From Cladochytrium replicatum (lineage: Eukaryota > Chytridiomycota > Chytridiomycetes > Cladochytriales > Cladochytriaceae): a stretch of 64,000 nucleotides of DNA. Position 1 is the stretch's first letter, and each line of letters starts with the position of its first letter. The notes under the pieces are model-generated. The model was not told the origin of the DNA. It did no database searches and saw only the letters and a program-made list of their open reading frames with translations. Positions 13,082 through 25,045 of this stretch are shown one piece after another. A program made the position numbers and the translations under genes. The stretch is taken from the NCBI GenBank assembly GCA_025526935.1, contig JAHLKD010000012.1, forward strand, positions 645,120 to 709,119. The letters run 5' to 3'.

Positions 13082-13154
13082 TCTGATTTCATCTGTTCTC
13101 TGTGTCTGTGTGCTGTTTTCTTGCATCAACCCGCGGTATGCAGCTCTACTACCG

Positions 13155-13201
13155 CCAGATGTCAAAGCCTCTAGAAATTTGAATTTCCAGATGTCAAAGC
13201 C
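13155..13201. repeat. 15-bp direct repeats flanking the BPI-like gene, right copies
   Basis: Two copies of CCAGATGTCAAAGCC at 13155-13169 and 13187-13201, separated by an AT-rich linker that contains CTCTAGAAATTT. They match the copy at 11984. Confidence 0.8.
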
Positions 13202-13228
13202 ACTCTGGTGTGAAATTTCTTTCTTGAA

Positions 13229-14516
13229 ATGAGCGCTCTCAACCATGCGAAAGCCCAGCTGCTGAGCGTCGTTGCGGCGCTCGATGCTGACGAGCTGAGG
13301 GATCTCGGCGATTACTTCAACGAGCTAGTATGTATGTTCATAGAAAGGCGTGCTCTGCCCACCTGGATCCTCGCTGATTCTGATTCATCGATAACTATCA
13401 TGTCCCAAAAAGACCACAAGACAAATGGTGCTGCTGGGTCTGCACCATCGGAGAACGAAGAGAATGACGGGAGAGCACGAGTGCTGGAAGCGATTTTGTC
13501 TGATCTCAGAGCCACGGTCGGTGTTGATGCTCAGGCACCTGGAGAGCAGATAACCTTGCCCCAAGACAGCAATAACGTAAGTGTGATAAAAGAGAAAAGG
13601 ATCCGAATTTTTGGACTAAAATTCCCCTCCGTCTCGCTTTTTAAAGTTTGATGGGTACAACCCAGACACGACCGTTCACGTAGACTCTTTCCTTTACACC
13701 GACGATGATCTGGATGATCTGGTCGAGAGAGGAGAGTTTAGCAGAAACTACTGCACACAGTGCGGATCACATGCGACCAGGCCACTGCAGTTCATTTCAC
13801 ACTCGGCCGGGCAGCACCAGCTCATGTGGCTCTTCACAAAGAGCATGCGGGGCACGCTGGAGCAGCTTGCAGAGGAAAAATCTGCAGCGGGAGCGGAGCC
13901 TAGGGTTACGGTGCTGGACGTCGGATCGCGGCTTGGTGCTGGTATGTAACAAAAACGGGGAGACGCCGGTAACTTTTTGACGTTTTGTTATCTATTTTAG
14001 TATTGTATATGGGGTATCTTTTCGCACCGCCAACGACCAGTTTTATCGGAATCGAATTCAATCCTTACTTTGCCGCACTGTCCTCGTCTGTCATCCAGAA
14101 ATACAACATGACCGACCGCGCCGCCGTCATGCAGGACGACGTACGGAACCGCCTCGACCTTCTTGCCTCCTCTGACGTTGTCATTTTCCACAATGGTATA
14201 TACAAAGCGTAGAGACTTTCATTGCTTCGTTACATACTTCCCCTTTTCAGCATTCCAGTGCTTTGTAAATCGCGCGGACGAGGTGCATATCTGGAACCTT
14301 GTGAGAGCACATATGACACGCCCGGGCCAAAGAATCGTCGCGATTCCTTCGCTGGAAGTGCAGTTTGCGGAGTGCGGGGTCACCGTACGGCTGGAGGGAT
14401 GGGTCCGAGAAGTAGTGTTTGATAGCCCTGAGGAGCTCGAGGAGACTTTGGAAGGGCTCGATGGGGATGAGGTGGACGACATTCGGAGGATTCACGAGTA
14501 TGTTGTGCTTGGTTAA
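13229..14516 (+). CDS. SAM-dependent methyltransferase-like protein
   Basis: Exons 13229-13576, 13647-13941, 14001-14195 and 14251-14516 join to 367 aa. The middle contains a Rossmann-type methyltransferase core: motif I VTVLDVGSRLGA, motif II strand ending in an acidic residue (SFIGIEFNP), and a motif IV-like DVVIFHN. Before the core is a CxxC pair (NYCTQCGS) that could hold a metal. The C-terminal part follows the usual beta6-beta7 pattern (QRIVAIPSLE) and ends in an acidic helix. The substrate is unknown; DVVIFHN is not an NPPY/DPPY amino-methylase motif. Exon 1 is longer than it needs to be and contains an internal GTATGT that may mark an unrecognised intron, so residues 30-70 are uncertain. 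Confidence 0.6.
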
Positions 14517-14697
14517 AACGTCGTCAGTTGCTCGATGTATCAGCATCTGAAGAAGTGGTGTTGGCTCACTAGTATCGTGTGTTTTCGAGATAGAATTTGC
14601 AATCTAAAGCTGTTTTACTCCCGACTTCCAATACTCAAAAACACATTATTCCCCAAGGTGTCTTTTGCAAAGTAGAAGATTTTCGACCTAACTAACC

Positions 14698-14960
14698 TTG
14701 GATTGGAAATCGAGCGGGCTAGAGCTGAGGTGGAGTGAACATGCAGTCGATAATGCGAGCCTGGCCGGGCATCTGGAAGTTCTCGACCGGTGGAAGAGTG
14801 GGCTGGAGATGAAGTGGACGGTGCGCGCATTGGAGGATGCAACCTGGGACGGATGTGGAAGTGGAGCGGACTGGAGCTGAAATTCACTTCGCAGGCGTTG
14901 GACAATGCGATGGGAGGAGGAAAGGTTGAGGTGGTCGATTGGTGGAATCATCGAATTAAT
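14698..14960 (+). pseudogene. Decayed ankyrin-repeat fragment (chytrid-type)
   Basis: Successive frames show three degenerate repeats: DWKSSGLELRWSEHAVDNAS, then RWKSGLEMKWTVRALEDAT, then after a stop and frame change WSGLELKFTSQALDNAM followed by VEVVDWW. The pattern W-K-S-G-L-E-x-K-[WYF]-x(3)-A-[LV]-D-N-A is that of ankyrin repeats in large chytrid ankyrin families. No ATG and at least one frameshift, so this is a relic; the source gene is not in the window. Confidence 0.6.
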
Positions 14961-15089
14961 GCATTTGGGCTCGTGCATTTTCACCACTTTTACCCTGCTC
15001 CTTCCTGATGCTGGGTCGAAGACCCATCCCAAATGTGCGAAGATGCTCCCAAGGCTATACAACTGCTGTCAGATCAATGGTCCCCGACC

Positions 15090-15960
15090 CATTCTCAAGC
15101 TCCTTCCAAAACGTGGTATGTAGGAGAATTATGCTCTTGGATGTGTGCATTCCTTCAACCATTCTTTCCAGTCCAATGTCTCGTTCGAGGATCTTTTATC
15201 GCCATTGCTCTCTGTCCCACAACCCACTTCTTGGTCAAAGGAGTCCGACATCTCCGCTGTTCGACTTAAAGTTTCAGCAGCAATTTCATCCCAACTCTGG
15301 CCACCCTTCATCGCGCTGACGGAAAACTCGCTCGACTCTTCGCCTGAGCTCTCCAGGGAGAAACTCAGTGGATTGACGAGTACAAACATACCTGATCCAA
15401 CCACAGTCCAGCACCTGTCTCTTTATGACCATCCCCGACGTTCTTCTGTTCGTATATTTCCCCTCGGCGTCGTTGCAAACATATACCAAGGAATAAACAG
15501 CACACCGTCGGCTGGAAATGACCCAGTACTGGAAGGACAGGGTCAACCGCATCCATCCTCTTTTGCCCTCCTCCTCGCTGGTAGTGACTCCCTCAATGAT
15601 TTGCACCAATGCGATTCTCTTCACTTTCCCACCCGATGGCCTCCTCCTCGAACGGTACACCATCGGCTGAAGTTGTACCAACTGTGCTGTCGTCGTGCTT
15701 ACGAAATAGTCCTACGCCAGAACTTGTTTCGTCGTTTGAAAGGCCAACGTCGACATCCGGGCGAAGCTCTCGTGATATCTGAACAACCAGCTCGGCTGTC
15801 AGTCGTACCACTTCGCGATCACCGGCTTATCCTGGCTCCCCACTGTCTCAACAAGATGCAATCGCGTCCGCTGTTGACGAAGCGTCTAGCATCGGCGATA
15901 CGGATGCATGGAAAGAACGCATGCTGAAATTGGCCGCAAAAAATAGGATTTGTTTTATCC
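15090..15960 (+). CDS. Possible multi-exon gene of unknown function
   Basis: A good intron (GTATGT at 15118 to TTTCCAG at 15170) precedes an open exon (15171-15370) encoding a regular soluble sequence (SNVSFEDLLSPLLSVPQP, then a Trp- and Leu-rich segment). Downstream, one frame encodes a Ser/Thr/Pro-rich stretch and then a helical end (DAWKERMLKLAAKN) that stops near 15940, interrupted only by one TGA that may lie in an intron. No ATG was placed and the exon chain was not closed, so the gene could be intact or decayed. I do not recognise the family. Confidence 0.25.
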
Positions 15961-16396
15961 CCGAATGCAACCTTCCCTGAACGAAGGTTCAAACTTCAAA
16001 GGTTGGGATCTTGTAAATTTGGGCCTTGGTTTCACATTTCAGTTAATGCCTTCCATCCTTTTTTATGTTGGCAGTTCATGTCGTGCGACACGTTGGTGCA
16101 CGATTCGACCAAGATGGGGGATCTTTTCGAAATGCTTTAGAGAACGGGAAGCTGTTCGCAATGAAAAGTGTGTGGTTTCTACCGTCTGTTGTTGTGCCCA
16201 CAAATACACAGATGCCATTCACTTATTTAGGATTATAACACTTGTTGATTTTCTTCTGTTTGACAACCAAGGCACTCGGACGAAACAAACAAGGACAGGC
16301 AGCAGACATTTCGTCAAGGGTCTCACAATAAAAAAACGTTGATTTGCCATACAGACAATTCACCCACCATCCACATCAATCCAACAAGAATAAGCT

Positions 16397-18933
16397 TTAA
16401 TGTTGCACTACCATCGGCTTCCCTGACGGAGCAGTCGGAGCAGTCGCAGCGTCCGCAGGTCCAGCTCCACCAGCAATCCTCCCCGCCTTCCCCCGCCTGC
16501 GCACCTTCTTCCACGTCCCATTCTGGTAGTCAAGCACCACAAACAACCGCTCCACTCTCCCGCCGTCGACTCCGACAGCGTTGCACAGAATCTCTTTCAC
16601 CTCGCTGTGGATCGTGTAGTTGCCCGAGAAAAAGTGCACGAGCTCTGCCCAAGTCCCGTCGTCAAGCTCGTTGGTTTCATTGCCGATCATGCGCACGGCC
16701 TCTGCGACGTTGTCGGGTGGTAGTTGCGCGACAAGGTGCATGCGGTGTGGAGGTACGGGTGAGAAAGACGGCGGTGGGGGTGGGAGTGGTTGAGCGGGAG
16801 GAGGAGGAAGTGGGTCTGGCGAGGCTAGGTCCATTGCGACGGGAGTTGGTTGAGCGTCGGGAGATCTGTATGGAGGCGAGGCTCGGAATCCGGTGTCGAG
16901 CTGCATGGGGCCGGGTGGAGCAGGGGATACGGGAGTGGTGCGACGCGGGCTGCCGCTGTTCGAACGCGCGTCCGAGTCTTGGGGCTCCGGAGAGGCGGCT
17001 GTGGTAACGGACTCCCCTTGAGAAGTTCGGCGACCTGGAAGAAGCATTGAGAATATCAGTTGAGATTGATTAAGCGTTATGGTAGTTTTCCTCACGTTTT
17101 CGCACTCCTGTGTCGTCCTCTACCTGAGCTCCAGGCGTTGCCTTAATATCGCGTGGTCGCTTGCGTTCCTCCTTTGCTTCAAGTTCTTTCCTCTTTTTTT
17201 CCTCACGGTCGCGCTTTCTCTTTTCCAGTTCGTCCTTCTTTCGTTTCATCTCGGCATCTTTCTCTGTAAGCAAAATGGTGTGAGAAATATAGCAACTACT
17301 CGACATTCACACGATGCCCTACCATCCTGTTTGCGCTTGGCTTCATTCTGCTTCTCTTCTTCAATGTCCTTGACGAGAGATGCATCCATGACCTGCACCT
17401 TCCGCTCCTTTTTCAAACCTGCACCCCGTCCTGATTGTAAAGCTAGAATCGAGTGTGTGTAAATGAGCTACCACGATATGGCTTGACGTCAACCTACCAG
17501 CTAATCGTTCACGCTTTGCTTGCAAACCTTCAGCAGCGCTCGCGGCACCGAGACTGCCAGCCGACAGTCTGCCACCACTTCTCTCCTTCTCAACGCCAGA
17601 TGTGGAAACGCTCAGACCGCCACCAACAGAGTTCCGCTTTGCTGGCAGGCCAGCAGATCCAAGGCTTGTGCGCTTAGCAGTGGGAATAGTAGGACCGGAG
17701 ACCGCTGATGTGGACGATGTGGGAGTCGATGCAGAGGGGAGTGAACCACGCTTTGGAGCTTCCCAGCCGTATCGTCGTCTGCGCTCGGATTCAGATGTAG
17801 GGATGCGGTGGTCTGATTTGAAAAACAGTTTCACATCTCCGGACTGTAAAGTCGATACCGGCTTTGTTGGCTGGATGGATGGGTTGAGGTACACATATTC
17901 CTTTGCAGTGATCTTTGAAGTTGTGAGAACTGACCCGAGCGTTGTTTGTCAGATTGTCATACTGAAGGTTGAGAGCGTGTGCATACCTTGAGGCTTCAAT
18001 GTTTCAAAAGCTGAAGAGAATGCAGGAGAAACTGAATCGAGGGAGCAAGTGAGGGGAAGTCGATGTTGGATGAAAGGTGCGAGCAGAACAGCGTAAGTTC
18101 TCACAGGCTCTGCGGGGTCACTTAACGCTTTGTTCACGATCTAGGCAGAGGAAGTTAGTAACTGCCATCAAGAAGAACAAAGAAAAATAGAAAGAAGTTA
18201 TTGGAAAGAATGCAACTTCAATAGCGAAAAAAAGAAGTTGGCAAAAAGCGAAAATAACGCTAACTATCTTGGAGCGGTAAAAAACACCTTGAATTCTGCA
18301 GAAGGGACGGATCGCTTCGCGCACACATCTTAACGAAAGTGTCCTCTGTTCAGCAAAAACTTCAAGCACTGCAGTTTACGTCCCGGTTTATGAATTTCTT
18401 CATTATAAAAAATGGAAACCCACAAAAAAAAGGGTTGTGGGTATCAAAGTGACGGGAAACAGGGAAGGTTGGTGCGAGTTTAAACAAGGATTTCTCCTGA
18501 AGTTACTCCCGATTTTCTAACCATTCCACACCCGTTTTCAGAATATAGAATGCAGCTACGCTGTTCAGAGGAAATCATCTGATGTACAAATGTTGTGTAG
18601 CGTACTCTGCACATAGTGACAGGGTACCAAAAATCAGCGTCAAATGACAATATATCCTACCTCCGTTGCTAGATTCTGGATGGTCGGAAACTTTCTTCTA
18701 AAATAGCCAATGAAAGACACCACGAAAGCACATCGCACTCTAACAAGATCGACGTTTTCGTTCTCATCACTCCGCTCAACCAAGAGTTCGTCCCAATGGG
18801 CAATCATATAGCGCAACACTTGTGGAGTGTACAAGGTAGATAGTTGCAGATATGGCCACGGGTCTCGCGCGAATTCCTTTAACTTCTCGAACAACTGAGC
18901 TAGGCTCTGTTCATCTAGCTGTACTTCTGACAT
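16397..18933 (-). CDS. Candidate negative elongation factor subunit A-like protein (NELF-A/WHSC2-like)
   Basis: Several minus-strand exons can be followed: 18661-18933 (ATG at 18933), a short one near 18290-18365, about 17990-18137, about 17440-17900, about 17080-17330 (very basic Lys/Glu helix), and 16397-17050. From memory of NELF-A, the helical N-terminal region ending in a DPxxPVR/TYAVLLAPF segment, followed by EYVYLNPS and a short linker into a basic region, resembles the metazoan protein around ECQYLNKNA. The C-terminal 90 residues end in a strand-strand motif (RLFVVLDYQNGTWKKVRR) resembling the NELF-A end (VFEMNYATGQWTRFKKYK). Between them is a Pro/Ser-rich disordered region. NELF-A acts in promoter-proximal pausing of RNA polymerase II. 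A HEAT-repeat protein such as symplekin/Pta1 is an alternative for the N-terminal part. Exon phases were not all closed. Confidence 0.4.
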
Positions 18934-19579
18934 TGCAACTACAAAAGAAAACACAGTTAGCTGACAAGGAATCACCAGTATCTGTGCTCTCACCAAAATA
19001 GCTGATTTGGCGGGGTAGAGCGAGGGGAGTGATTATATACCTGCTGTCACATGATTTGGCGCAGCTCCGTATTGGGATATATTACACCATTTCCTATTTT
19101 TACACAAGTATAACATTCAATCTCCACACTTCAAGCCTCGCTCGTTGACAATGCAATTTCACTGTACCTGTTGGCTTATTGGGATGATGGCGATGGAAAT
19201 TTTCGGACACTTTCGATGTCTCGGATCAAGAAGAATGATATTTACATGAATTTCTTCAACTGGTGGCAACACGAATGAAGATATATATTTACATGAATGT
19301 CTTCAACTGGTGGCACGCAAAATTGTCCGTTTTCTTCAAGTGGATGAAAAGCCGAGGAAGAGAAGGTCCTTAACAATGAAAAAGAAAGTTCCTGTGTAAT
19401 TCGACACAACGACATTGCATGCGATCAGGCGGTGATCCCCAGGAAATTCACTGGGCGAAGTCCCCGAACTTAAAAGTCAACACACAAACACACAAAGCTG
19501 TCGCGGTCGGCGGAAAAGTGCGCCAAAAAATGAGGTCCACACACCAAAGGAAGTCTGTTCAGGACTTTGGTGGATGATA

Positions 19580-19984
19580 TCACAGTGATGCGGTGAGAAT
19601 AGTGGGGTGAATGCGACGAGGAGCGTTTGCAGGAAGGTTCCCCGCCGTGCTCGAGGACTGCTGAAAGTTTGCGTGATCCATTTGTTGAAGGATTGCGGGA
19701 TCTGACAGCAGAGAGTCGGTTGACGATTCGGAGAAGCGAGATCCGGATGGAATTGCAGCGACCCATGAGCTTCGACGGGTGGGAGTGTTAGTTTGACTCA
19801 GATCGATGGCGGAGGTCGCAGTGGTGGTAGTCTCCGGTAAGGTTGAAGGGGAGTCAACGGACGTCGGCGAGGTTGTGGCGGAAGAGCTGGCAGAAGAGAC
19901 AGAGCTACGGCGCTTGTTTGTGTAAATTCCGACGCCAGCGACGAAGCCAGCAGAGATAGCAGTAGTGGTGGCTCTGAAGAGCAT
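19580..19984 (-). CDS. Hypothetical Ser/Thr-rich protein with one N-terminal hydrophobic segment
   Basis: An uninterrupted 134-aa frame from ATG 19984. Residues 5-22 (ATTTAISAGFVAGVGIYT) are hydrophobic and followed by NKRRSS, which fits a signal anchor or a membrane/mitochondrial segment. The rest is Ser/Thr-rich and disordered. No recognised domain. Composition and a sensible start favour a gene, but chance is not excluded. Confidence 0.4.
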   Translation of the reverse strand: MLFRATTTAISAGFVAGVGIYTNKRRSSVSSASSSATTSPTSVDSPSTLPETTTTATSAIDLSQTNTPTRRSSWVAAIPSGSRFSESSTDSLLSDPAILQQMDHANFQQSSSTAGNLPANAPRRIHPTILTASL

Positions 19985-20880
19985 GGCTGGGCACCAAAAT
20001 CAATATGAGGATCCAAGTTGAACAGAAGGTAGCGAAGATCAAGTGGAAGCAGAGCAGTCTGGAATTGGAGCAAATGCAGGTGGCAATACGTAAGCACAGT
20101 GGTGATTTGGGCGATCCGAGTTCAGCTCAGCGTTCAATAAGTTACGAGGATCGGCGGGCCTTTGTGTTTGTGAGCTTTTAAATTTAAATTTTAATTTAAT
20201 TTAATTCACAGTCACAAGGGCCAGCGTCACGTGTTGAGAAAATTGGAACATTTGGGCGAGAAATAACTTTGTGGGTGTACGATGTACGATGTACAGATCG
20301 AGCGGGGCTCACCCCAATTGGCACACATCTCCGACTGTTGCTATTGGTGCTATCACTGGAGGTGGTAAGTTGTGCGTTTGGGAAAATCCGTCCAAAAGAA
20401 CATTCTGTCAGATCTACTTCTCGGTGATTCGATCATCACTGATATCACCAGCATGTTCTGGAACTTGCTGTTCTCCGTGAACGCGCACTCGGAGCACTCG
20501 AACCTCATCTTCGTTAACGAAGGACCCTCTCGCTTTGCCCATGGTTTTAGGTTTTGATATTCTATTGTTCTTGCCATATGCAAGATGTGTATATATATTT
20601 ACAAATAAGTGTTAAGCTCGAACTGGAGATATCTTTTCAAGTCCGTATCCATGCCGCCTTTCGCCCGGTCACCGATTTGGTTTTGAAATTCAAAGGAAGC
20701 ACCAGCAACGATAGCTCGCTTGAAGGCTCTGTCATAAGCATTTTCAGTTTTTTGTGGGGCCATCATAACATTTATTTGAAAAATAGAGAGAAATACAAGA
20801 AATTTTCTTCTGCATAAACTTGTGCTTCGATTGGAAATCGAGAAAGTTTCATGGAAAATTACATTCAAAGTCCCTGTGGC
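19985..20880. other. intergenic stretch
   Basis: About 900 bp without a convincing gene. It contains an AT-only run of about 30 bp near 20180 and a short repeat of GTACGATGTAC near 20278. Confidence 0.4.
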
Positions 20881-23800
20881 CTACTTGATTCGGCGGCGAG
20901 ATGTAGCTGCCGCAGAAAACAGTTCTGCCCCCTGTTAATATATTTTGCTATCGCTTGCAAACTTTGATACTCACCATCTGCGTCTCCTGATTTGCGCTTC
21001 CGTGAAGCCCTCGTGTTCCCCAGTGCTGACGCTGCAATCACACTCGCAAGTCTCTTCTGCTTCGCGATTTGAATCCTTCCTTTCTCATCCTTCCATGCTC
21101 GCTTGTGCCCGTCTCGCCCCATCGCGGCCTTCACAGGTCCCACGAGCGTCGCGTTGAATCGCCTCAGTGCGTTCTGGGCTTGCGCATGAATACTCGACAC
21201 GTGTCGCGATAAGCGGTCTAGAGCTTTGATCGCTGCGTCGCTGTCGTTGGCGTCGCCGCCATTGTTGTGCGGCTTTGGAAGCTCGACGTGGAAATCCGGC
21301 GAGCGGGACGGGAGACGGAGGATGAGTTGGCGGGAGGGAGAAGGGGTAGATGGTGCGGAAGAGGGTGCGCCGGAGAACGGGTCGCAGATCAACGTAGGAA
21401 GCTGCTCTGGTGAGGTTTGGGTCAGGGTTGGGAGCTGCTCGGGGGAAGTTTGGAACGACGGGAGATGCTCGGCTACATCCTCAGGCGATGTTTGGATCAA
21501 TGTGACGTCCTGTTCGCGAGGTAAGGACGATTCAGGGGTGTTTTGTGCTTCTAGATCTGTACGATCAACTTCCTCTCTATGTTCTTGTTGGGAATTTGTA
21601 GACTCAACAGCTTGTGCGACCGGTTGATGGAGAATTGTAAAGCTTTCTGGCACGATCTCCACGTTCGCATCCTGTGCGATTGAAGGAAGCTCCTGCAAAG
21701 TTTTGAGATCTGAAAGCTGTTGTTGAGAGTCGACAACGCTGGCTTCCAGCAATTCGATTTGTTCACGATCAACATCGTGTCCCACAGTTTCAACAACGTC
21801 CACAATCCCGCATGCTTGTTTTGATTCTAAATCCATGATTGTATCGGCAGATTCTCCATCCTTGTCTTCCCCTCCTTCGTTTTTGCTCTCCGAAACCATG
21901 GCCATCTGATCGTCAATACCCTTTGCCTCTCCACCGAATCCCCCAAAACCAAAATCGTCAAGATCTGAAATTTCGCTGCATTCCGAAATGGGTGCTTCGT
22001 CCTCGCTCGACTCTTCGCTTTCGTATCCCTGTCCATTTGAGACCCATGTTCGGGGACAGATGACCTCTGCACCCGAGCGACGCTTGAGTTCCACGACGGC
22101 TGCCGCGAGCCTGAGGCTTGCCAGCGCATTCTCGGAGAGTCCGCTTGCCTTTCGAATTCTAATAAACTCTGTTGTATGCTTGAGAGAGTCTTCAAAGCGC
22201 AGACGGGGTTCATTTGTCGCGGGAGCCTCCTCGTTGGGAAGATTACGGATGTGGTTTGACATTCGCTCTGTTGGCGCGGGAGCCTCAGCGTTGGGAAGAC
22301 TACGGATATGGTTTGACATTTGCTCGCTTCGAGTCTGGGATTTTAACAAAAAAACGATGAAATCAAGATTCAAAGCATTGATGATCTGTGTGAAGCTCAC
22401 CTTGAGAGCTTGGACATCGTTCTGAAACATGCCGACGTACTCGACCAGATCTGACATCTCCTGCTGCATCTTGTACAGCACGCGCATGCGCTCCAGTGAT
22501 GAGGCGTCGTCGGGGAGGTCGGTGAACTCTGCGAGGGCTCTGCTGCCACGGCTACCACGTTTAGGAGTCGCCGTCGTGAATGATGTAGCACGTTGTGCAC
22601 AATTTTGGGCGGGCTTGCCGGTGTCACTTGTACCACCAGAATCGTTTGGAGAGGAACGGACCATGTCTCGAGTCTTGCGCTTCGAGGCGGTTGCTGAGGC
22701 GCGAGGGGCGGGTTTAGTTGGAGAGGGGTTACGGGAGGAACGTGTTTCGATCTTAAACGAAGAGGGAGATTGCGCTCCGGGGTCGAGATTGGTCGGAGCG
22801 GACACGTCCACCTTAAAACTTAGTGTCATTGAAGGTGGGCGGGAGTGGGTCAGAATTGTTACCGAGGGAGGATTCCAACGTCCACGTTTGTTGGGACTTG
22901 CGCTCCTGCTTGCCTTGCGGACAGGCGAGGCTGTTTGATTGGATTCGGCGGTTTCGGCATCCGGTGTGATCTCTTGATCGTCATTGAGAGGGTCGTGATC
23001 GAAACATTGCTCGTCCCCAGCTCTATCGTCCAGGCTTCGATCTGTCCCATTGCTTCCTCGCTTGGGCCTCTGGGAAGAACTTGGTATCTCCGCAGTGGAT
23101 TTTCGCTGATGAAATGATCAAAGTAAGAAATCTACCCTGCACACAAGATTGTATACTTTGTATAATTTAAAGATCTCTACCTTCTTACGGCGCTTCGAGG
23201 ATCCGGTCTCTCCAGCGTCTGCGTCGATGCTTCGTGCCCTAGAATCACCTTGGTTTTGTTGATGCGATACTGACGCACGGGCGAAATCGACCGCGGTGCC
23301 ATAAAGACCTGAGTCGTCAATGTTACCAATGGGGTCCAAAACGATCGGAGAGCCGAGAGAATGCACGCGAGTCGGGTGACGGGAACGAATGTGCGCAAGG
23401 CAATTGGAACGCACGGCAAATCGGAGGGAGCAGCTTGGGAAGGGACACATATAAGGCTTCTCGAGTGTGTGAACACGCATATGTTCTGAAGGGAACATGA
23501 AAAGTATTTATGAGGTGGGGAGTTCAAAAGGATGGCAGGAAATTACCGATCATTCTTTGCTGCCAGATGAAAGGGTGCTGGTTGCTGCAGAGGCCCCATT
23601 TGCAAACAAATTTCGATACTTCTCGAGAGCTGTTTTGATCACATCACGGTTATACAAAGACACAAGAAAGTTGTCACCATATTTGCTTACGATGACTTCC
23701 AAGGAATGCTTAAGACATGGACAAAGTTGACATGGCTGATAAAGTCGCCAAAGCTGGCGAAAAGAGCGGAGCAATCGTCCCACTCACACAAATATTGACC

Positions 23801-24571
23801 GCTAGCACCAAGACCAAGAGGTTTGTAGTCCTTGAATTGCCCAATGGAAGATGCAACCCCAGAATTTGCCAAGGAACTAGATGAAGCAGCTTGTCCTTGA
23901 GGAGGAGCGGATCTCGAAGAAGAATAACTGGTCGTGGTCGCATTCTGTGGTGCTTGAAAGTGGTGCTGATTGTATCTGGCTATGGCTGACGTGGCAGGTG
24001 CACCGATGGACGAAGAGGACGAATAGCCCGAACCATGGGGAGGGTTCGGGACCACGCTTGGCTGTCGAGAAGGTGATCTACGACGGCTTTTTTGCGCGAT
24101 GGCGGCTTCAGCGGAAGTGCGGCGGTCGTCAGTGCGGAGGCCGGCTGTTTCAGATTCCCGATTGTGCTGCTGCTGTCGTGGATGGGATTGGTGCTGGGGG
24201 GGAGGCGGATGAGTGGAGATCTGGCGTGTCAGAGGGGGCAGGGAAGTACTGTGGTGGTACTTAGAACTGGGAGATTGGAGATCAGGGTAAAGCACTGGCG
24301 GGGGATACGCTGGTTGGTGGTGGTACATCTGGGGAAAGGGATCATGGTACGCTGGCATTGAGGTGGATAGACCAGCCGGGAGGTCAAGGGGATCAGTGGC
24401 CGGGAGGTGAAGATGGATACGGGGAGGGCGAGAATTAGGGCGGGGAGGAGGGAGAGCAGAAGAAGAGGAAGCAGTAGAGGAAGATGAAGCAGTAAGCTCT
24501 GAAGGAGCGAGGACGAGGTGGGGAGGGTGGTGATCTGCCATTGTGGAGGACCGGTGGGGATGGAGAGGCAT
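20881..24571 (-). CDS. C2H2 zinc-finger transcription factor with three fingers and a long acidic tail
   Basis: One reading frame can be carried by GT-AG introns from ATG 24571 to a TAG at 20881, roughly 1,150 aa. The N-terminal region is Ser/Pro/His/Gln-rich (activation-type). Finger 1 is CEWDDC...HVNFVH. Finger 2 is split by introns: CKWGLC lies in a short exon near 23560-23620 and the histidines (EHMRVH) in the next exon at 23490. Finger 3 is CPFPSC...HIRSRH. The first two use Cx4C spacing with C-x-W, as in Gli/Zic and PacC-type proteins. A Lys/Arg-rich stretch (GSSKRRKK) is a likely nuclear signal. The long C-terminal part has a helical dimerisation-like segment and acidic, low-complexity regions with two tandem copies of a motif like RMSNHIRxLPNxEAPA. 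The short finger-2 exon restores an otherwise missing half finger in frame, which supports the model. Confidence 0.7.
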
Positions 24572-25045
24572 TTAGGGAAGAAGAAGACCTTAACAAATTT
24601 CAGCGAAGGTGCCCTGCAATGAGGGGAACGAAGAGGGGTTGGTTTACAGCTGTCTATCTGCAGGGGATTGCCAGGCGAGTGTAGATCAGAGCAGGGGAGA
24701 TTGAGTTAGAGAGACCAGTCAAGAGTCCCCGCAATGCAGTGGACGGGGAGCAGCAGTATTGAAAATTGGGAATCAGGGCAGATCGCCCGTCACGACTGGT
24801 CCAAACCCAAGATCCAGCCGTGATTGGCGAGGGCTGTTGAACGTCAGCTGCCATTTTGAAGGACAGGCACCAGAAGGAATTAAAAGCATGAAAACATATC
24901 TTACAAGTATGGCATAGATACAGATGGCGAGCTGCCAAACACAAGACCAAAAGTTTCAATTTTTTAGATCACAAAATTCCCATAAATCCGAAGTCCATCA
25001 AATGGCTTGGCAAATTTGTTTGCCGATCTCCGCAAAGATTTTGCT
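24572..25045. other. divergent promoter region between the zinc-finger gene and Rat1/Xrn2
   Basis: About 470 bp with no convincing frame; the two genes are transcribed away from each other from here. Confidence 0.5.
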
